Below, one piece after another: positions 9,113 through 17,652 of a stretch of 64,000 nucleotides of DNA. The stretch's first letter is position 1. Each line of letters starts with the position of its first letter. The DNA is taken from contig CAMKJU010000002.1 of assembly GCA_946413265.1 (NCBI GenBank), positions 44,332 to 108,331 of the forward strand, given 5' to 3'. The translations under genes were made by a program, and so were the position numbers. This stretch comes from an uncultured Lentisphaerota bacterium. Its GTDB lineage: Bacteria > Verrucomicrobiota > Kiritimatiellia > RFP12 > UBA1067. The notes beneath the pieces were generated by a model. It was not told where the DNA came from, ran no database searches, and was given only the letters and a program-made list of their open reading frames with translations.

Positions 9113-10726
9113 TCAGTAAGTCAGCTGGCTGCCGCCGATCGTCTCGCGCAGGATGGAGTCGCCCGGCACGCAGTCGGCTGGGGCCGGAGAGACGTTGTGG
9201 AGGATGCCGGAGAGCCGACGCGCCTCGGCGAACGCGGCGTCCCACGGCTTCACCTGGTTCAGAAGTTCGTTCGCGAACGGCTTCAGCACGGCGAGCTCGT
9301 AGTCGAGCGCACTGTTGAACACGGCGTCCGCCTTCGCCTGGTAGGGATAGATCCATTTCCGCTCGCCCGCCACCACGTTCGGCCAGAGGCGGAACGTGTC
9401 GATCGGCGACATCCCCCGGAAGTGGAAGTCGCGCACGAGACGGCGCAGGAGGCGCGTATCGGTGGTCGAGATGCGGTTGCAGGAGTCCACCACGAGCTGC
9501 GTGAGCGCGTTGAGGTACACGCGGAACTTCACGTTGTCCGGGAGAGCCGCCGTGAGCGACGGATTGAGTGCGTGGATGCCCTCCAGCACCACCACGCCGT
9601 CGGACGGCAGGCGCGTCGTTTCCTTCGCGTCGTAGCCGTCGTGCTTCAGGAAGTCGAACTTGCGCAGATGGACGGGTTTCCCCGCGAAGAGTTCCCCCAG
9701 GTCGGCCGCGAGGCGCACGTCGTCCACCGCCTTGACGGTCTCGTAGTCGAGGTTGCCCTCCGCGTCGCGCGGGTTGCGCGCGTCACCCACGAAGTAGTCG
9801 TCGGTGGAGAGAAGGAGCGGACGCAGCCCCACCACGCGCAACTGCGTGCAGAGACGATGCGCCGTGGTGGTCTTGCCGGCCGAGGACGGACCCGCGAGCA
9901 GCACGAGACGCACCTCGCCGCGCGCCGCGATCTTGTCGGCGATCTGGGCAAGGTCCTTCGTCTGCATCGCCTCCACCGTGCGCACGAACACGTCGAAGCG
10001 CTTTTCAAGGATCGCCTGGTTGAGGTCACCGAGCGTCTCGACGCCCGTCATGCGGCGGTGTTCGGCCTGATGCCGGAATATCTTGAAGAACGGCGCGGTC
10101 GCGGGCACGCGGCGGAGTTTGTGCGGCGTCTCCGGCGGCGGCACGTTGAGGATGAACCCGCCGTCCGCCGGCAAAAGCTCCCAAAGGTCAAGCGCACCCG
10201 TACGCGGTGCAAGGGGCGTCTGGTTCAGCGCGCGGAAGTCCCCGCAGCACGAGAGCAGGACGGCCGGCGGGTTGCGGTGGCGGAGAAGATTGAGTTCGTC
10301 CACGCGGCCGAGCTTGCCCAGCGCCTCCACGGCGTTCTTGTAGGGGACAGGCTGGGCCGTGATCGGCACGTCTGCGCGCACGAGGTCCGCAAGCGCGGCG
10401 GAGAGGCGCGCGATGTCGCCCGTCGCCTTGGCCGGACCGCGTGCCGGCGGCGCCCACGTGCAGTAGAGGGCCTGCGAGATCGACTGGCGCACGCGGAACT
10501 CCGATCCATGTGCCAGTTCCTCGGCGCACTTCGCGAGCAGGAACACGAGCGACGATCGGTAGATCTCGAAACCGTAGTCGTCCGCACGGGTGAGCGGACG
10601 CACCTCCGGATCGGCGAAATACGGCATCGCCAACGACACCACCATGTTGTTGCACACGGCGCCCAACACGTCGAGTCCGTCCACCTGCGCCGGCAGCGCC
10701 TCGCCAATCGTCACATATTCGGCCAT
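9113..10726 (-). CDS. Uridine kinase / phosphoribulokinase-family nucleoside kinase with long N-terminal extension
   Basis: A 537-residue protein. The C-terminal half is a P-loop kinase of the Udk/PRK family: Walker A AGPSSAGKTT near residue 278, the STDDYF substrate loop near 308, LEGIHALNP near 375 and a RRLVRDFHFRG lid segment. The N-terminal ~260 residues lack the P-loop and include a conserved joint (EHRRMTGVETLGDLN) typical of the Udk subclass with a ThrRS-like N-terminal region. It probably phosphorylates a nucleoside; the substrate is not evident. The ATG at 10724-10726 is preferred to an upstream in-frame ATG because it sits three bases after the hslO stop, typical of translational coupling. 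Confidence 0.8.
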   Translation of the reverse strand: MAEYVTIGEALPAQVDGLDVLGAVCNNMVVSLAMPYFADPEVRPLTRADDYGFEIYRSSLVFLLAKCAEELAHGSEFRVRQSISQALYCTWAPPARGPAKATGDIARLSAALADLVRADVPITAQPVPYKNAVEALGKLGRVDELNLLRHRNPPAVLLSCCGDFRALNQTPLAPRTGALDLWELLPADGGFILNVPPPETPHKLRRVPATAPFFKIFRHQAEHRRMTGVETLGDLNQAILEKRFDVFVRTVEAMQTKDLAQIADKIAARGEVRLVLLAGPSSAGKTTTAHRLCTQLRVVGLRPLLLSTDDYFVGDARNPRDAEGNLDYETVKAVDDVRLAADLGELFAGKPVHLRKFDFLKHDGYDAKETTRLPSDGVVVLEGIHALNPSLTAALPDNVKFRVYLNALTQLVVDSCNRISTTDTRLLRRLVRDFHFRGMSPIDTFRLWPNVVAGERKWIYPYQAKADAVFNSALDYELAVLKPFANELLNQVKPWDAAFAEARRLSGILHNVSPAPADCVPGDSILRETIGGSQLTY

Positions 10727-10728
10727 CG

Positions 10729-11673
10729 TCAGGCCCCCTTCTCCGTGCGGCGCGTTGAGACGGTCCACGTGCGGCCGCACATGTGGCACGTGACGTCAAG
10801 CTGCGGCGGCAGCGCGGCGCGCTCCGCCTCGGGAATCGCGGCGAGCATCGCCTCCGCCCGTTCCGCGCTGCACCGGCACGCGAACGAAAGCGGGGTCGTG
10901 CTGCGCACCTCCGCGTGCGGAAGGCCGAGCTTTTTCAGGAGCGTGCGCGCGGAGACCGTTCCCGACGCAAGCGCCTTCTGCACCTCGCAGGATGCAAACG
11001 TTTCCGCCACTGCCTCGAACGCGGCGGCATCACCGTCGGGCGGACACTCCACGAGCGCCCCGCGTGCGTAGACGGGCACGCCGTCGTCGCTCGCCGCCGC
11101 AACAACGGCCGTGCGCACACGCCGCTGCAGCGACTGTGCGAAAAAGGCGTCGAGGCCCTGGGCGACGAAGGTTTCCGAGCGGACGCCTCGGCGAGGCGAC
11201 CCTACCATCTGGCTCCCCTGGTAGGGCCCGCTCGCCGAGCGGGCCGAAAGGCCTCGGCGAGGCGACCCTACCGCGACTGCGCCGGAGGCGAGGATCGCGC
11301 CGGGGATTGAGCGAATGATCTCGAAGGTGCCCGTTTCGCCCAGCACCTTCGCATCTTTCGGTGAGCCGAGTCCGTCAAAGTCGTTGAGGATCTTCTGCTT
11401 CGTGTAGCCGCGCAGGGTTCCTGCGGCGGTAGCCTCCACGAGGAAGCCGCCGAGCGGGCCGGGACAGTCGAGGCGGAATGTCACGGTCTCTTCGTCCTGC
11501 GACGTCTCCGCGCCGAGCAGCGCAACGCCCGCCAGCGCCTCGGCGAGGTAGTACGAGGCCGTGGGCCCGGAGAGGTGTCCTCTCGCCAACGCCCCCGCCG
11601 CCGCCGTGCAGTCGCACAGCACCACGGAAAGCTTTGTTGCCGGATCAAGCGCCTGTATTCGTTCGTCTGTCAT
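10729..11673 (-). CDS. hslO: Hsp33 redox-regulated chaperonin with palindromic-repeat insertion
   Basis: A 314-residue Hsp33. Hsp33 is a cytoplasmic holdase activated by oxidative unfolding when its zinc-binding cysteines form disulfides. The zinc module is present at the C-terminus as CRC and CHMC. The N-terminal core motifs (SGPTASYYLAEALAG, GGFLVEATAAGTLRGY) match the family. Residues about 134-163 are not family sequence: they are encoded by three GTAG-headed palindromes at 11185-11272 and fall in a loop between IPGAILASGAVAV and ETFVAQGLDAFF. The ATG at 11671-11673 is chosen because the product then begins MTDERIQALDP. It overlaps the stop of the upstream 735-residue gene by four bases. 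Confidence 0.92.
   Translation of the reverse strand: MTDERIQALDPATKLSVVLCDCTAAAGALARGHLSGPTASYYLAEALAGVALLGAETSQDEETVTFRLDCPGPLGGFLVEATAAGTLRGYTKQKILNDFDGLGSPKDAKVLGETGTFEIIRSIPGAILASGAVAVGSPRRGLSARSASGPYQGSQMVGSPRRGVRSETFVAQGLDAFFAQSLQRRVRTAVVAAASDDGVPVYARGALVECPPDGDAAAFEAVAETFASCEVQKALASGTVSARTLLKKLGLPHAEVRSTTPLSFACRCSAERAEAMLAAIPEAERAALPPQLDVTCHMCGRTWTVSTRRTEKGA
11185..11272. repeat. REP-like trio inside hslO (two inverted pairs)
   Basis: Three copies of the GGTAGGG + palindrome element. Copies at 11185-11206 and 11251-11272 are on the minus strand and are identical over 22 bases. The copy at 11220-11246 is on the plus strand with CCCGCTC GCC GAGCGGG arms. Opposed copies are the REPIN layout. 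All are translated in frame in Hsp33. Confidence 0.85.
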
Positions 11674-13877
11674 GTGTCGGATTCTCCGATGAAGTGGATG
11701 TCGAGGTCCTCGAGGGCGCTCAGCACGTTGGTCGCGTTCGCGTCTTCGAGCGCGTGCATGTCCTCGGCGGGGGTCTCCACTTCCACGGCGTCCGGATTGG
11801 CGATGCGGTCGAGGAAGGCGCGGCGGAGCACGTTCACGCGGCGCACATGGCGTTCGAGCGACCAAAGGACGAAATGCCACTTCGCGAGAAAGCCATAGCG
11901 CGGCGGCAGATGCGGGTCGAATGTCTCAAAGGCGTCGCGCTGGATCGTGAACTGCCACTCCATCGCACGCAGGCGGAACTCGAAACCCGCGAAGAAGCGG
12001 TTGCCGAGGTCGGCCAGCGGCACCACGGGATGGCGCTCCGCGAAGGCGGCGAGCGTCTTCGCGTAGAAGGAGATGTAGAAGCGGCAGATGGCGTCGAGGT
12101 TGGATTCGGTGAGCGACACGTCCGGCCAGCCGAGCGAACCGCGCACGGAACAGCACGAGACGGACTTCGGCATGAGGCGGCCCGCCTCGATGTCGTAGCC
12201 GAACTGGTAGATTTCCTTTCCCGTGCCGTAGTGGCAGGTCTTCGCCACCGGGTCGTACTTCTTCATCACGAGGTTCTGCGCGGCCGCGTCGCCCATGAGG
12301 AACGCGAGAGCGCTGACCACCTGCGGGTCCTCGCCCGCCTCCGCGCCGCCGAATTCGCCGGCCATCTGGAAGTAACCGGCCGGGATGTCCGCGAGCGGCT
12401 CGCCCTCGCAGCGCGTCCGGATGAAGTAGTCGAAGAAGTTGCGCCCTCTGTTGAAGCGGCGGCGGAGCAGACGGTACTGCGCAAGGCCCACGCCGAGCGC
12501 GGTAAAGGCCTGCACGCGGGCGATCACGTAGCTGCCGTAGCCGCGGCCCGACCGCGAGAGGCGCTTCTCCACGAGCGAGGCCACCACGGGACGGCAGTCC
12601 GACTTGTAAACAATCTCGCGCGTGCGTCCTTGCCCAATCACCAGTCCGTCTTCATCGTCCGCATCCGTACGCAACTCGTATACATTCGCGTACTCCACGT
12701 GCTCGTCCTTGCTCATGAGCGCGCGGAGATTCGAGAGCAGCACCTCGCTGCGAGAGTCGACGCCGGGATGGAACACGGGACGCCCGTCCACGAACGTCGC
12801 GCCGGGGAGCGCCGTGCGCCGGTCGTCGAACGCGGGCGTGGCGCCCTCGCCCATGACGGAGTAGATTTCGCCCGTCAGGTGCATGTAGAGCGTCTCGACA
12901 AAGGCGTCGGATCCATCGTCAGCCAATTCGGGACGCGTGAGGAGCGACTTGTAGAGCGCGTCGATTTCCGCAATGCGCACGGCCACAGCCTCCTGGGTGG
13001 TGCGCCGCAGCACGATCTTTTCCATCAGCTTTTCGAGTTCCGGCACGAGACGCGCGAGCGCCACGCCGCGCGAGAGGCCGAAAAGCTCGACCTCGTGGTG
13101 CCCGTGCAGCTTCGGCTGGCGAAGGAAGGAGGTGGCGTGTCCCTCGAACACGCTCGTCAGCTCGCGAAGCTGTTCGCGGAAGCGCGGAAAGTCGGTGCGC
13201 GCGAGTTCCGCGAAGGCGTGGAAGTCGGTGTAGGAGAGGAAATGCACGCCGCGCGAGCTGTGGTAGTAGGTCAGGTCGGTAGAGATGCGCTTGCGGCTCG
13301 CGCGGAGGGCCACGGACATCTCCCGCTCCGTCCACGCAAGCGGCTTGACGCGCCACTCCTGTCCCCGCCGGCGGTAGTGCTCGAGCGCCTCGCTCGTGCG
13401 CTCGAGCATCACCACGTCGCCGAGCGCGAATTTGAGCGTGCCCGTGAGCCAGCCGTCCAGCTCCAGCAGAAGGCGACATGGCACGTCGCGCTGCGAAAGC
13501 TCAAGTTTGCCGTCCACCACGTTGCCGCAGAGGATCGCACGCATCATCACGTCGCCGCGCTTAGCGACCGGGATGCGGGAAAGGTCCCAGAACTGTCCCT
13601 GGAGGAGCGGCAGCGCGGCGACGGAGTGGTTGCCTGTCGTGACCGTCATCACGTAGCCGCGCGCGCCGTGCCGCAGGTCGCTCTTGCGCGCGAGCAGCAC
13701 GGAGGCGTGCGCGTCGAGGTCCGTCCACACGCCCTTCTCGAAGACGAACGTGTCGTCTCCGAGGTCGTAGGCATGGAAGACGCGCCGACGCCCCATCGCG
13801 CGCGTCGCCACGAGTTCTGGACGGCGCACGCCCTCGCCGCGGAACCGCGCGAGGAACTGCTTGACGGACGACCTCAT
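11670..13877 (-). CDS. Large conserved-looking protein of unknown function, downstream of MurU-AmgK
   Basis: A 735-residue, probably cytoplasmic protein with no signal peptide or clear membrane segment. I do not recognise the family. Visible features are basic stretches (LRRRFNRGRNFFDYFIRTR near residue 490) and a kinase-like look in residues about 530-590 (GDAAAQNLVMKKY, then IYQFGYD), vaguely like a catalytic D-x4-N loop followed by a metal-binding D. That resemblance is weak. It overlaps murU-amgK upstream and hslO downstream by four bases each, so the three genes are translationally coupled. Context suggests a role linked to cell-wall sugar recycling or stress, but this is inference. Confidence 0.75.
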   Translation of the reverse strand: MRSSVKQFLARFRGEGVRRPELVATRAMGRRRVFHAYDLGDDTFVFEKGVWTDLDAHASVLLARKSDLRHGARGYVMTVTTGNHSVAALPLLQGQFWDLSRIPVAKRGDVMMRAILCGNVVDGKLELSQRDVPCRLLLELDGWLTGTLKFALGDVVMLERTSEALEHYRRRGQEWRVKPLAWTEREMSVALRASRKRISTDLTYYHSSRGVHFLSYTDFHAFAELARTDFPRFREQLRELTSVFEGHATSFLRQPKLHGHHEVELFGLSRGVALARLVPELEKLMEKIVLRRTTQEAVAVRIAEIDALYKSLLTRPELADDGSDAFVETLYMHLTGEIYSVMGEGATPAFDDRRTALPGATFVDGRPVFHPGVDSRSEVLLSNLRALMSKDEHVEYANVYELRTDADDEDGLVIGQGRTREIVYKSDCRPVVASLVEKRLSRSGRGYGSYVIARVQAFTALGVGLAQYRLLRRRFNRGRNFFDYFIRTRCEGEPLADIPAGYFQMAGEFGGAEAGEDPQVVSALAFLMGDAAAQNLVMKKYDPVAKTCHYGTGKEIYQFGYDIEAGRLMPKSVSCCSVRGSLGWPDVSLTESNLDAICRFYISFYAKTLAAFAERHPVVPLADLGNRFFAGFEFRLRAMEWQFTIQRDAFETFDPHLPPRYGFLAKWHFVLWSLERHVRRVNVLRRAFLDRIANPDAVEVETPAEDMHALEDANATNVLSALEDLDIHFIGESDT

Positions 13878-15799
13878 TCCTCTTCGCCTTCTTCACCGTG
13901 ATGGTGGTGGTGGAACCGGCCGAGGCGGATGTCCTCCTTGGCGATGAGATCTTCCGCGAAGCCGCCGAGCGCGTCGAGGTCCGCCTCGTCAGCCGCCGCA
14001 AGCAGGTTCTGGAGCGCGGGCGCCACATGGCGTCCGAACTGGGGTTGCCCCACCGAGGCGAGCCGACCGAACGCGCCGAGCGCCTGCACGAGACGCTGCA
14101 CCGCGCCGAACGCGAGCTTCTCCACGGGATAGACCCGCGCGAGCGAGGCGCGCGTCTTCTCGTCGAGCGGCACGTAGGGATCGTACAGAAGCGAGGCGAG
14201 GTCGTACGCGGCCGCACCGAGTCGCATCCCCTGAAAATCAATGAACGCGAAATCCGCCTGGTAGGACCCGATCACCGAGCGGGCCGCCTGGTAGGGCCCG
14301 CTCGCCGAGCGGGCCGGACGGTAAAGTACATTCGAGCTCTGAAAATCGCGGTGCACGAGCACGGGACGCTGGCGCATCAGCTCACCAGCCACGGCCTCCA
14401 GCTCGGCACGTACGTCCTTCGGAAGGGCGTCATAGCCAAAGCGCTCTTTCACGCAGTACGTCTCGAAGAGGTCGCGCTCCCAGGCGTAGAGCTCGGGACC
14501 GAACGACGGCTCGAGCTTCACGTCCTGCGCGAGCGCGAGCTCGGTGCCCTTCTCGTGCAGCGTACGCAACGCCTTCACGACCGGCGTGTAGAGTTTCACG
14601 AGGTCGGCGCCGCGCCGGTTCGCGCGGTCCTCGAGCGAGTCGCCGTCGATGTCCTCAAGCGCGAGCGCCTTCTGCGCGGGCACGTCCGCCAACACGCGCG
14701 GCACGGGCACGCCGGCCTCCGCGAGGAGGCGTGCATGAGACGCGTAGCGCGCGTTCTCGGGACGCTTCGCGTCGTCGTACTCGATCGCGATCGCGCGGTC
14801 GTCGCCATGGACGAACCGCCAGAAACTGCGATCGCTGCCGCGCGCACCGAGGAAGCCGCACGCCACGTCCGCACGCGGCCAGCCGAGCGCGTCCGCAAGC
14901 GCCGCGAGACGCGGCGCGTCGATCTGGTCGAGTCCCACAAGCGCGGTGCGCTCGAACGCGCCGCCGACGAGTCCGCCCGTCACCACGCACCCGCCGAGGT
15001 CGGCGGTGTCGACGAGCTTCACGCCCTCGAACAGCACGTTCGGGTTTTCCTCGAAACGGTCGGGGTCAAGCGCGTTGTGGATCTCGAGATAACTTTCGAG
15101 CGTGCCGGCGTCGCCCCAGAACGCCTCTTCCTCGGTCACGCCCACCACGAACTTCGCATCCTCCATCATCGCCTTCTCGTAGGCCTGCACGATCGTGGAG
15201 AAGCCGGACGGCGCCACGTAGTCAAGCACCTGCGGCGAGAGGAGCGCGCATCCGCAGTAGGTGTAAGTGCCGGCGTCTCCTGGCACGTCGCTCTTCCAGT
15301 TGCAGATGCGTCCCTCGGGGTCGGCCTCGACCGTGCGCGGGCCCTGCGTCTCGGAGAGCCAGCACGCGGCGAAACGGCCGCTCCGTTCAAAGGCGTCCAC
15401 AATCGGCTGCGGGTCGAGCGCCTCCGCCACGACGTCGCCGTTCACGAGCCAGAACGGGCCGCCTGGTAGGGCCCGATCGCCGAGCGGGCCGTCACCGAGG
15501 AAATACCGGAGCGGGTTCAGCACGCCGCCCGTTCCGAGGATCTCCGGCTCCTCCGCCACCGTCACCTTCGCGCGGCCCTTGCGTGTTGCGACGAACTGGC
15601 GCACCTGCGGTGCCTGCCAATGGGCGTTCACGGCGATCTCCTCCACCCCCCACGACTCGAGCATGCGCAAGATGCGCTCGAGCATCGGCACGCCCCACAC
15701 GGGCAACAACGGCTTCGGCCGCACTAGCGTGAGCGGCCTGAGTCGCGTTCCGAAACCAGCCGCCAGTACCACGGCTTTTTTGATTTCTCCAGCTTTCAT
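13874..15799 (-). CDS. MurU-AmgK-like fusion: sugar-1-phosphate nucleotidyltransferase + sugar kinase
   Basis: A 641-residue two-domain protein. Residues 1-250 are a nucleotidyltransferase (VVLAAGFGTRLRPLT signature, PKPLLPVWG, the NGDVV metal site and FWGDAGT), close in type to MurU. Residues about 310-600 are an aminoglycoside-phosphotransferase-like kinase (VHRDFQSSN catalytic loop, IDFQG metal site, YDLASLLYDPY), close to AmgK. In Pseudomonas AmgK and MurU act in sequence on MurNAc in peptidoglycan recycling; here they would be one polypeptide. Three REP-like elements are translated within it: residues ~103-112 in the MurU part, and ~495-513 between the kinase catalytic loop and the metal site. 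The C-terminus carries a natural HHHHH run and an acidic tail. An extended -10 (TGTGGTATAAT) lies at 15829-15839. Confidence 0.85.
   Translation of the reverse strand: MKAGEIKKAVVLAAGFGTRLRPLTLVRPKPLLPVWGVPMLERILRMLESWGVEEIAVNAHWQAPQVRQFVATRKGRAKVTVAEEPEILGTGGVLNPLRYFLGDGPLGDRALPGGPFWLVNGDVVAEALDPQPIVDAFERSGRFAACWLSETQGPRTVEADPEGRICNWKSDVPGDAGTYTYCGCALLSPQVLDYVAPSGFSTIVQAYEKAMMEDAKFVVGVTEEEAFWGDAGTLESYLEIHNALDPDRFEENPNVLFEGVKLVDTADLGGCVVTGGLVGGAFERTALVGLDQIDAPRLAALADALGWPRADVACGFLGARGSDRSFWRFVHGDDRAIAIEYDDAKRPENARYASHARLLAEAGVPVPRVLADVPAQKALALEDIDGDSLEDRANRRGADLVKLYTPVVKALRTLHEKGTELALAQDVKLEPSFGPELYAWERDLFETYCVKERFGYDALPKDVRAELEAVAGELMRQRPVLVHRDFQSSNVLYRPARSASGPYQAARSVIGSYQADFAFIDFQGMRLGAAAYDLASLLYDPYVPLDEKTRASLARVYPVEKLAFGAVQRLVQALGAFGRLASVGQPQFGRHVAPALQNLLAAADEADLDALGGFAEDLIAKEDIRLGRFHHHHHGEEGEEE
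14260..14315 (+). repeat. Tandem pair of REP-like elements inside the AmgK-like domain
   Basis: GGTAGGAC + CCGATCACCGAGCGGG (14260-14285) and GGTAGGGC + CCGCTCGCCGAGCGGG (14290-14315), 30 bp apart, both plus-oriented, hence antisense to the gene. Translated as RSVIGSYQ and RSASGPYQ. Confidence 0.85.
15465..15490 (+). repeat. REP-like element inside the MurU-like domain
   Basis: GGTAGGGCCCGATCGCCGAG plus CGGGCC. It is translated on the minus strand as GPLGDRALPG, a different frame from the copies in the same gene's kinase domain. Confidence 0.85.
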
Positions 15800-15828
15800 C
15801 TAATCCTCGACACTTTTCCGTGGCGATG

Positions 15829-15839
15829 ATTATACCACA
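15829..15839 (-). promoter_or_regulatory. Extended -10 promoter of murU-amgK
   Basis: TGTGGTATAAT on the minus strand, 30 bases before the start codon, in the short spacer after the glycosyltransferase gene. It matches the extended -10 found before many transcription units in this window. Confidence 0.6.
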
Positions 15840-15883
15840 TTTTTCACTTTTCTCAATGCCGCTTATGGTAAAATCGGCATGGG

Positions 15884-16609
15884 TCAGCTAAACTTCAGCT
15901 TGAAGACCATCTTGAGGGATTCGACGGCGATGGAGCCGGAAATCTTCGATGCGCCGGCGCGGCGTTCGGAGAAGGTGATGGGAACCTCGACGAGCTTCAG
16001 GCCCGCCTTCCACATTCGGTAGTTCATTTCCATCTGGAACGAGTAGCCGAAGGACTTGATCGACGAGAAGTCGCCGAGCAATTCAAGCGCGCGGCGCGTG
16101 AAACACTTGAACCCGCCCGTGGGGTCCTTCACCGGAACGCCGAGCATTAAGCGGATGAAGATGCCGCCCGCGCGAGAGATGAGCCAGCGGCGGAAAGGCC
16201 AGCCCACGCACTTGCCGCCCTTCACATAGCGCGAGCCGATGGCGACGTCCGCTCCGCCCTCCTGGTAGGGCGGTCGCCCCGTGACCGCCGCAAGCAAGCG
16301 CGGAACGTCCTTCGGATCGTGCGAGAAGTCGCAGTCCATCTCGATGACGTGCGTCGCCCCCATCCGCAGGGCCTCGGCGAATCCAGCCACGTATGCGCGA
16401 CCGAGACCTTCCTTCTTTTCGCGGTGCATCACGTGGACGCGTGCCTCGCGCGCACAGATTGAGTCGATCACCGCGCCAGTGCCATCCGGCGAGTTGTCGT
16501 CGAGGAACAGCAACTGCCCCTCCGGCGGCAACACCGCGAGAACTGTGGCGGCCATGGCCTCCACGTTCTCGCGTTCGTTGTAAGTCGGTATGACGACGAC
16601 TGGTTTCAT
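15884..16609 (-). CDS. Polyprenol-phosphate sugar transferase, GT2 (dolichol-phosphate mannosyltransferase-like)
   Basis: A 241-residue glycosyltransferase of GT-A fold. It begins VVVIPTYNERENVE, with LLFLDDNSPDGTG and the EMDCDFSHDPKDVPRLL metal-binding segment typical of DPM1-like enzymes that charge a polyprenyl phosphate with a sugar at the inner membrane. The usual C-terminal membrane helix is short or missing, as in soluble DPM1. Residues ~107-115 (VTGRPPYQE) come from a REP-like insertion, placed between the catalytic DxD region and the IGSRYVKGG motif. The start overlaps the lpxD stop by four bases, so it is co-translated with lpxD. Confidence 0.88.
   Translation of the reverse strand: MKPVVVIPTYNERENVEAMAATVLAVLPPEGQLLFLDDNSPDGTGAVIDSICAREARVHVMHREKKEGLGRAYVAGFAEALRMGATHVIEMDCDFSHDPKDVPRLLAAVTGRPPYQEGGADVAIGSRYVKGGKCVGWPFRRWLISRAGGIFIRLMLGVPVKDPTGGFKCFTRRALELLGDFSSIKSFGYSFQMEMNYRMWKAGLKLVEVPITFSERRAGASKISGSIAVESLKMVFKLKFS
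16264..16290 (+). repeat. REP-like element inside the GT2 gene
   Basis: GGTAGGG followed by CGGTCGCCCCGTGACCGCCG, the same stem family as the two copies at 24484-24555 but translated in another frame. Confidence 0.85.
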
Positions 16610-17652
16610 GCAGGCCCTGTCGTGCCGGCAAGTTTGGCGACGTCCTGCTTGAGAGCCTTGACGTCTTGACGGAGCTTCATGATCATCTTCGGCGCGAGGG
16701 TGATGGCCGCAACGTTCTTGAGCGACGTGGCAGGAGTGCCCACTACGTACTTCTCGCTGCCGTCGAGCGACTGCGGCACGCCCGCCTGCGGGCCCACCTG
16801 CACGCCGTCCGCGATCTTGATGTGCCCAGAGATGCCGGCCTGCGCCCAGATGAGGCAGCCCGTGCCGATCTGCGTGGAACCCGCCACGCCCGCCTGCGCG
16901 ATGATGCCGGAGTAACCGGCCACCTTAACGTTGTGTCCGATCTGCACCAGATTGTCGATCTTCGTCATCGGCCCGATGTAGGTGCGGCCGATGCGCGCGC
17001 GGTCAATCGTGGTGTTCGACCCGATCTCCACGCCGTCGCCGAGCTCCACGATGCCGAGCTGCGGAATCTTCTCGATCTTAGGAAGTCCGTTCTCCATCGT
17101 CGTGTTGTAGCCGTAGCCGTCGCCGCCGAGGCGTACGCCGCAGTGCAGGATCACGCCCTTGCCGAGCTTCGTGCCCTCGCGCAGAGTCACCTGCGGATAG
17201 ATGTGCGTACCGGCGCCGACAGTGCAGTTCTCACCGATGAAAACCTGCGCCTCGATCACGCAGCCGTCGCCGATCTCCGAGCCCTTCTCGATGATCGTGT
17301 ACGCGCCCACATGGACGTTCGCGCCGAGGCGCACCGACGGATCGATGATGGCTGTGGGGTGGACGCCCGGCGCACGCACGGGGGCGGGCGGGGCGAAGAT
17401 CTCTGCGGCGGCCATGCAGGCGTGATTTGGGTCCGCCACGCGGATGATGGCACACGGTGCGCCATGCGTCCAGTCCGGCGGCAGGAGAATTGCGGACGCC
17501 TTCGTGGCCTGCACGAGCGGAACGTGTTTCGCGTCCTTGCAGAAAGAGAGATCGCCCGGGCGGGCCTCCTCGAGGCCCGCGCAGGCAGCGAGCTCTACGT
17601 CGTCCCCCTCGAGGACTCCGCCGAGCCGTGCGGCTAGGTCACTTGCCCGCAT
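16606..17652 (-). CDS. lpxD: UDP-3-O-acylglucosamine N-acyltransferase
   Basis: A 348-residue LpxD that adds the second 3-hydroxyacyl chain in lipid A synthesis. An N-terminal domain (residues 1-105, ending IIRVADPNHACMAAAEIF) is followed by a left-handed beta-helix of hexapeptide repeats (VRLGANVHVGAYTIIEKGSEIGDG style). The catalytic histidine region reads IGHNVKVAGYSGIIAQAG. The C-terminus is helical. The start is placed at 17650-17652, giving MRASDLAARLGG and a 14-base overlap with skp. The bamA-skp-lpxD order is the classic outer-membrane biogenesis block. Confidence 0.95.
   Translation of the reverse strand: MRASDLAARLGGVLEGDDVELAACAGLEEARPGDLSFCKDAKHVPLVQATKASAILLPPDWTHGAPCAIIRVADPNHACMAAAEIFAPPAPVRAPGVHPTAIIDPSVRLGANVHVGAYTIIEKGSEIGDGCVIEAQVFIGENCTVGAGTHIYPQVTLREGTKLGKGVILHCGVRLGGDGYGYNTTMENGLPKIEKIPQLGIVELGDGVEIGSNTTIDRARIGRTYIGPMTKIDNLVQIGHNVKVAGYSGIIAQAGVAGSTQIGTGCLIWAQAGISGHIKIADGVQVGPQAGVPQSLDGSEKYVVGTPATSLKNVAAITLAPKMIMKLRQDVKALKQDVAKLAGTTGPA

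Noticed and set aside
9336..9356. Another REP-like element (CTGGTAGGGATAGATCC)
   Set aside because: The head matches by chance; there is no hairpin and the residues fit the kinase family context (WIYPYQAK).
11478..13901. 807-codon plus-strand frame opposite the 735-residue gene
   Set aside because: The minus-strand gene has four-base overlaps at both ends with real genes, which fixes the coding strand. The plus frame is Arg/His/Glu-rich noise.
13874..13915. HHHHH near the C-terminus of MurU-AmgK suggesting a cloning tag
   Set aside because: Five His followed by Gly and acidic residues within native-looking GC-rich sequence that overlaps the next gene; no vector sequence.
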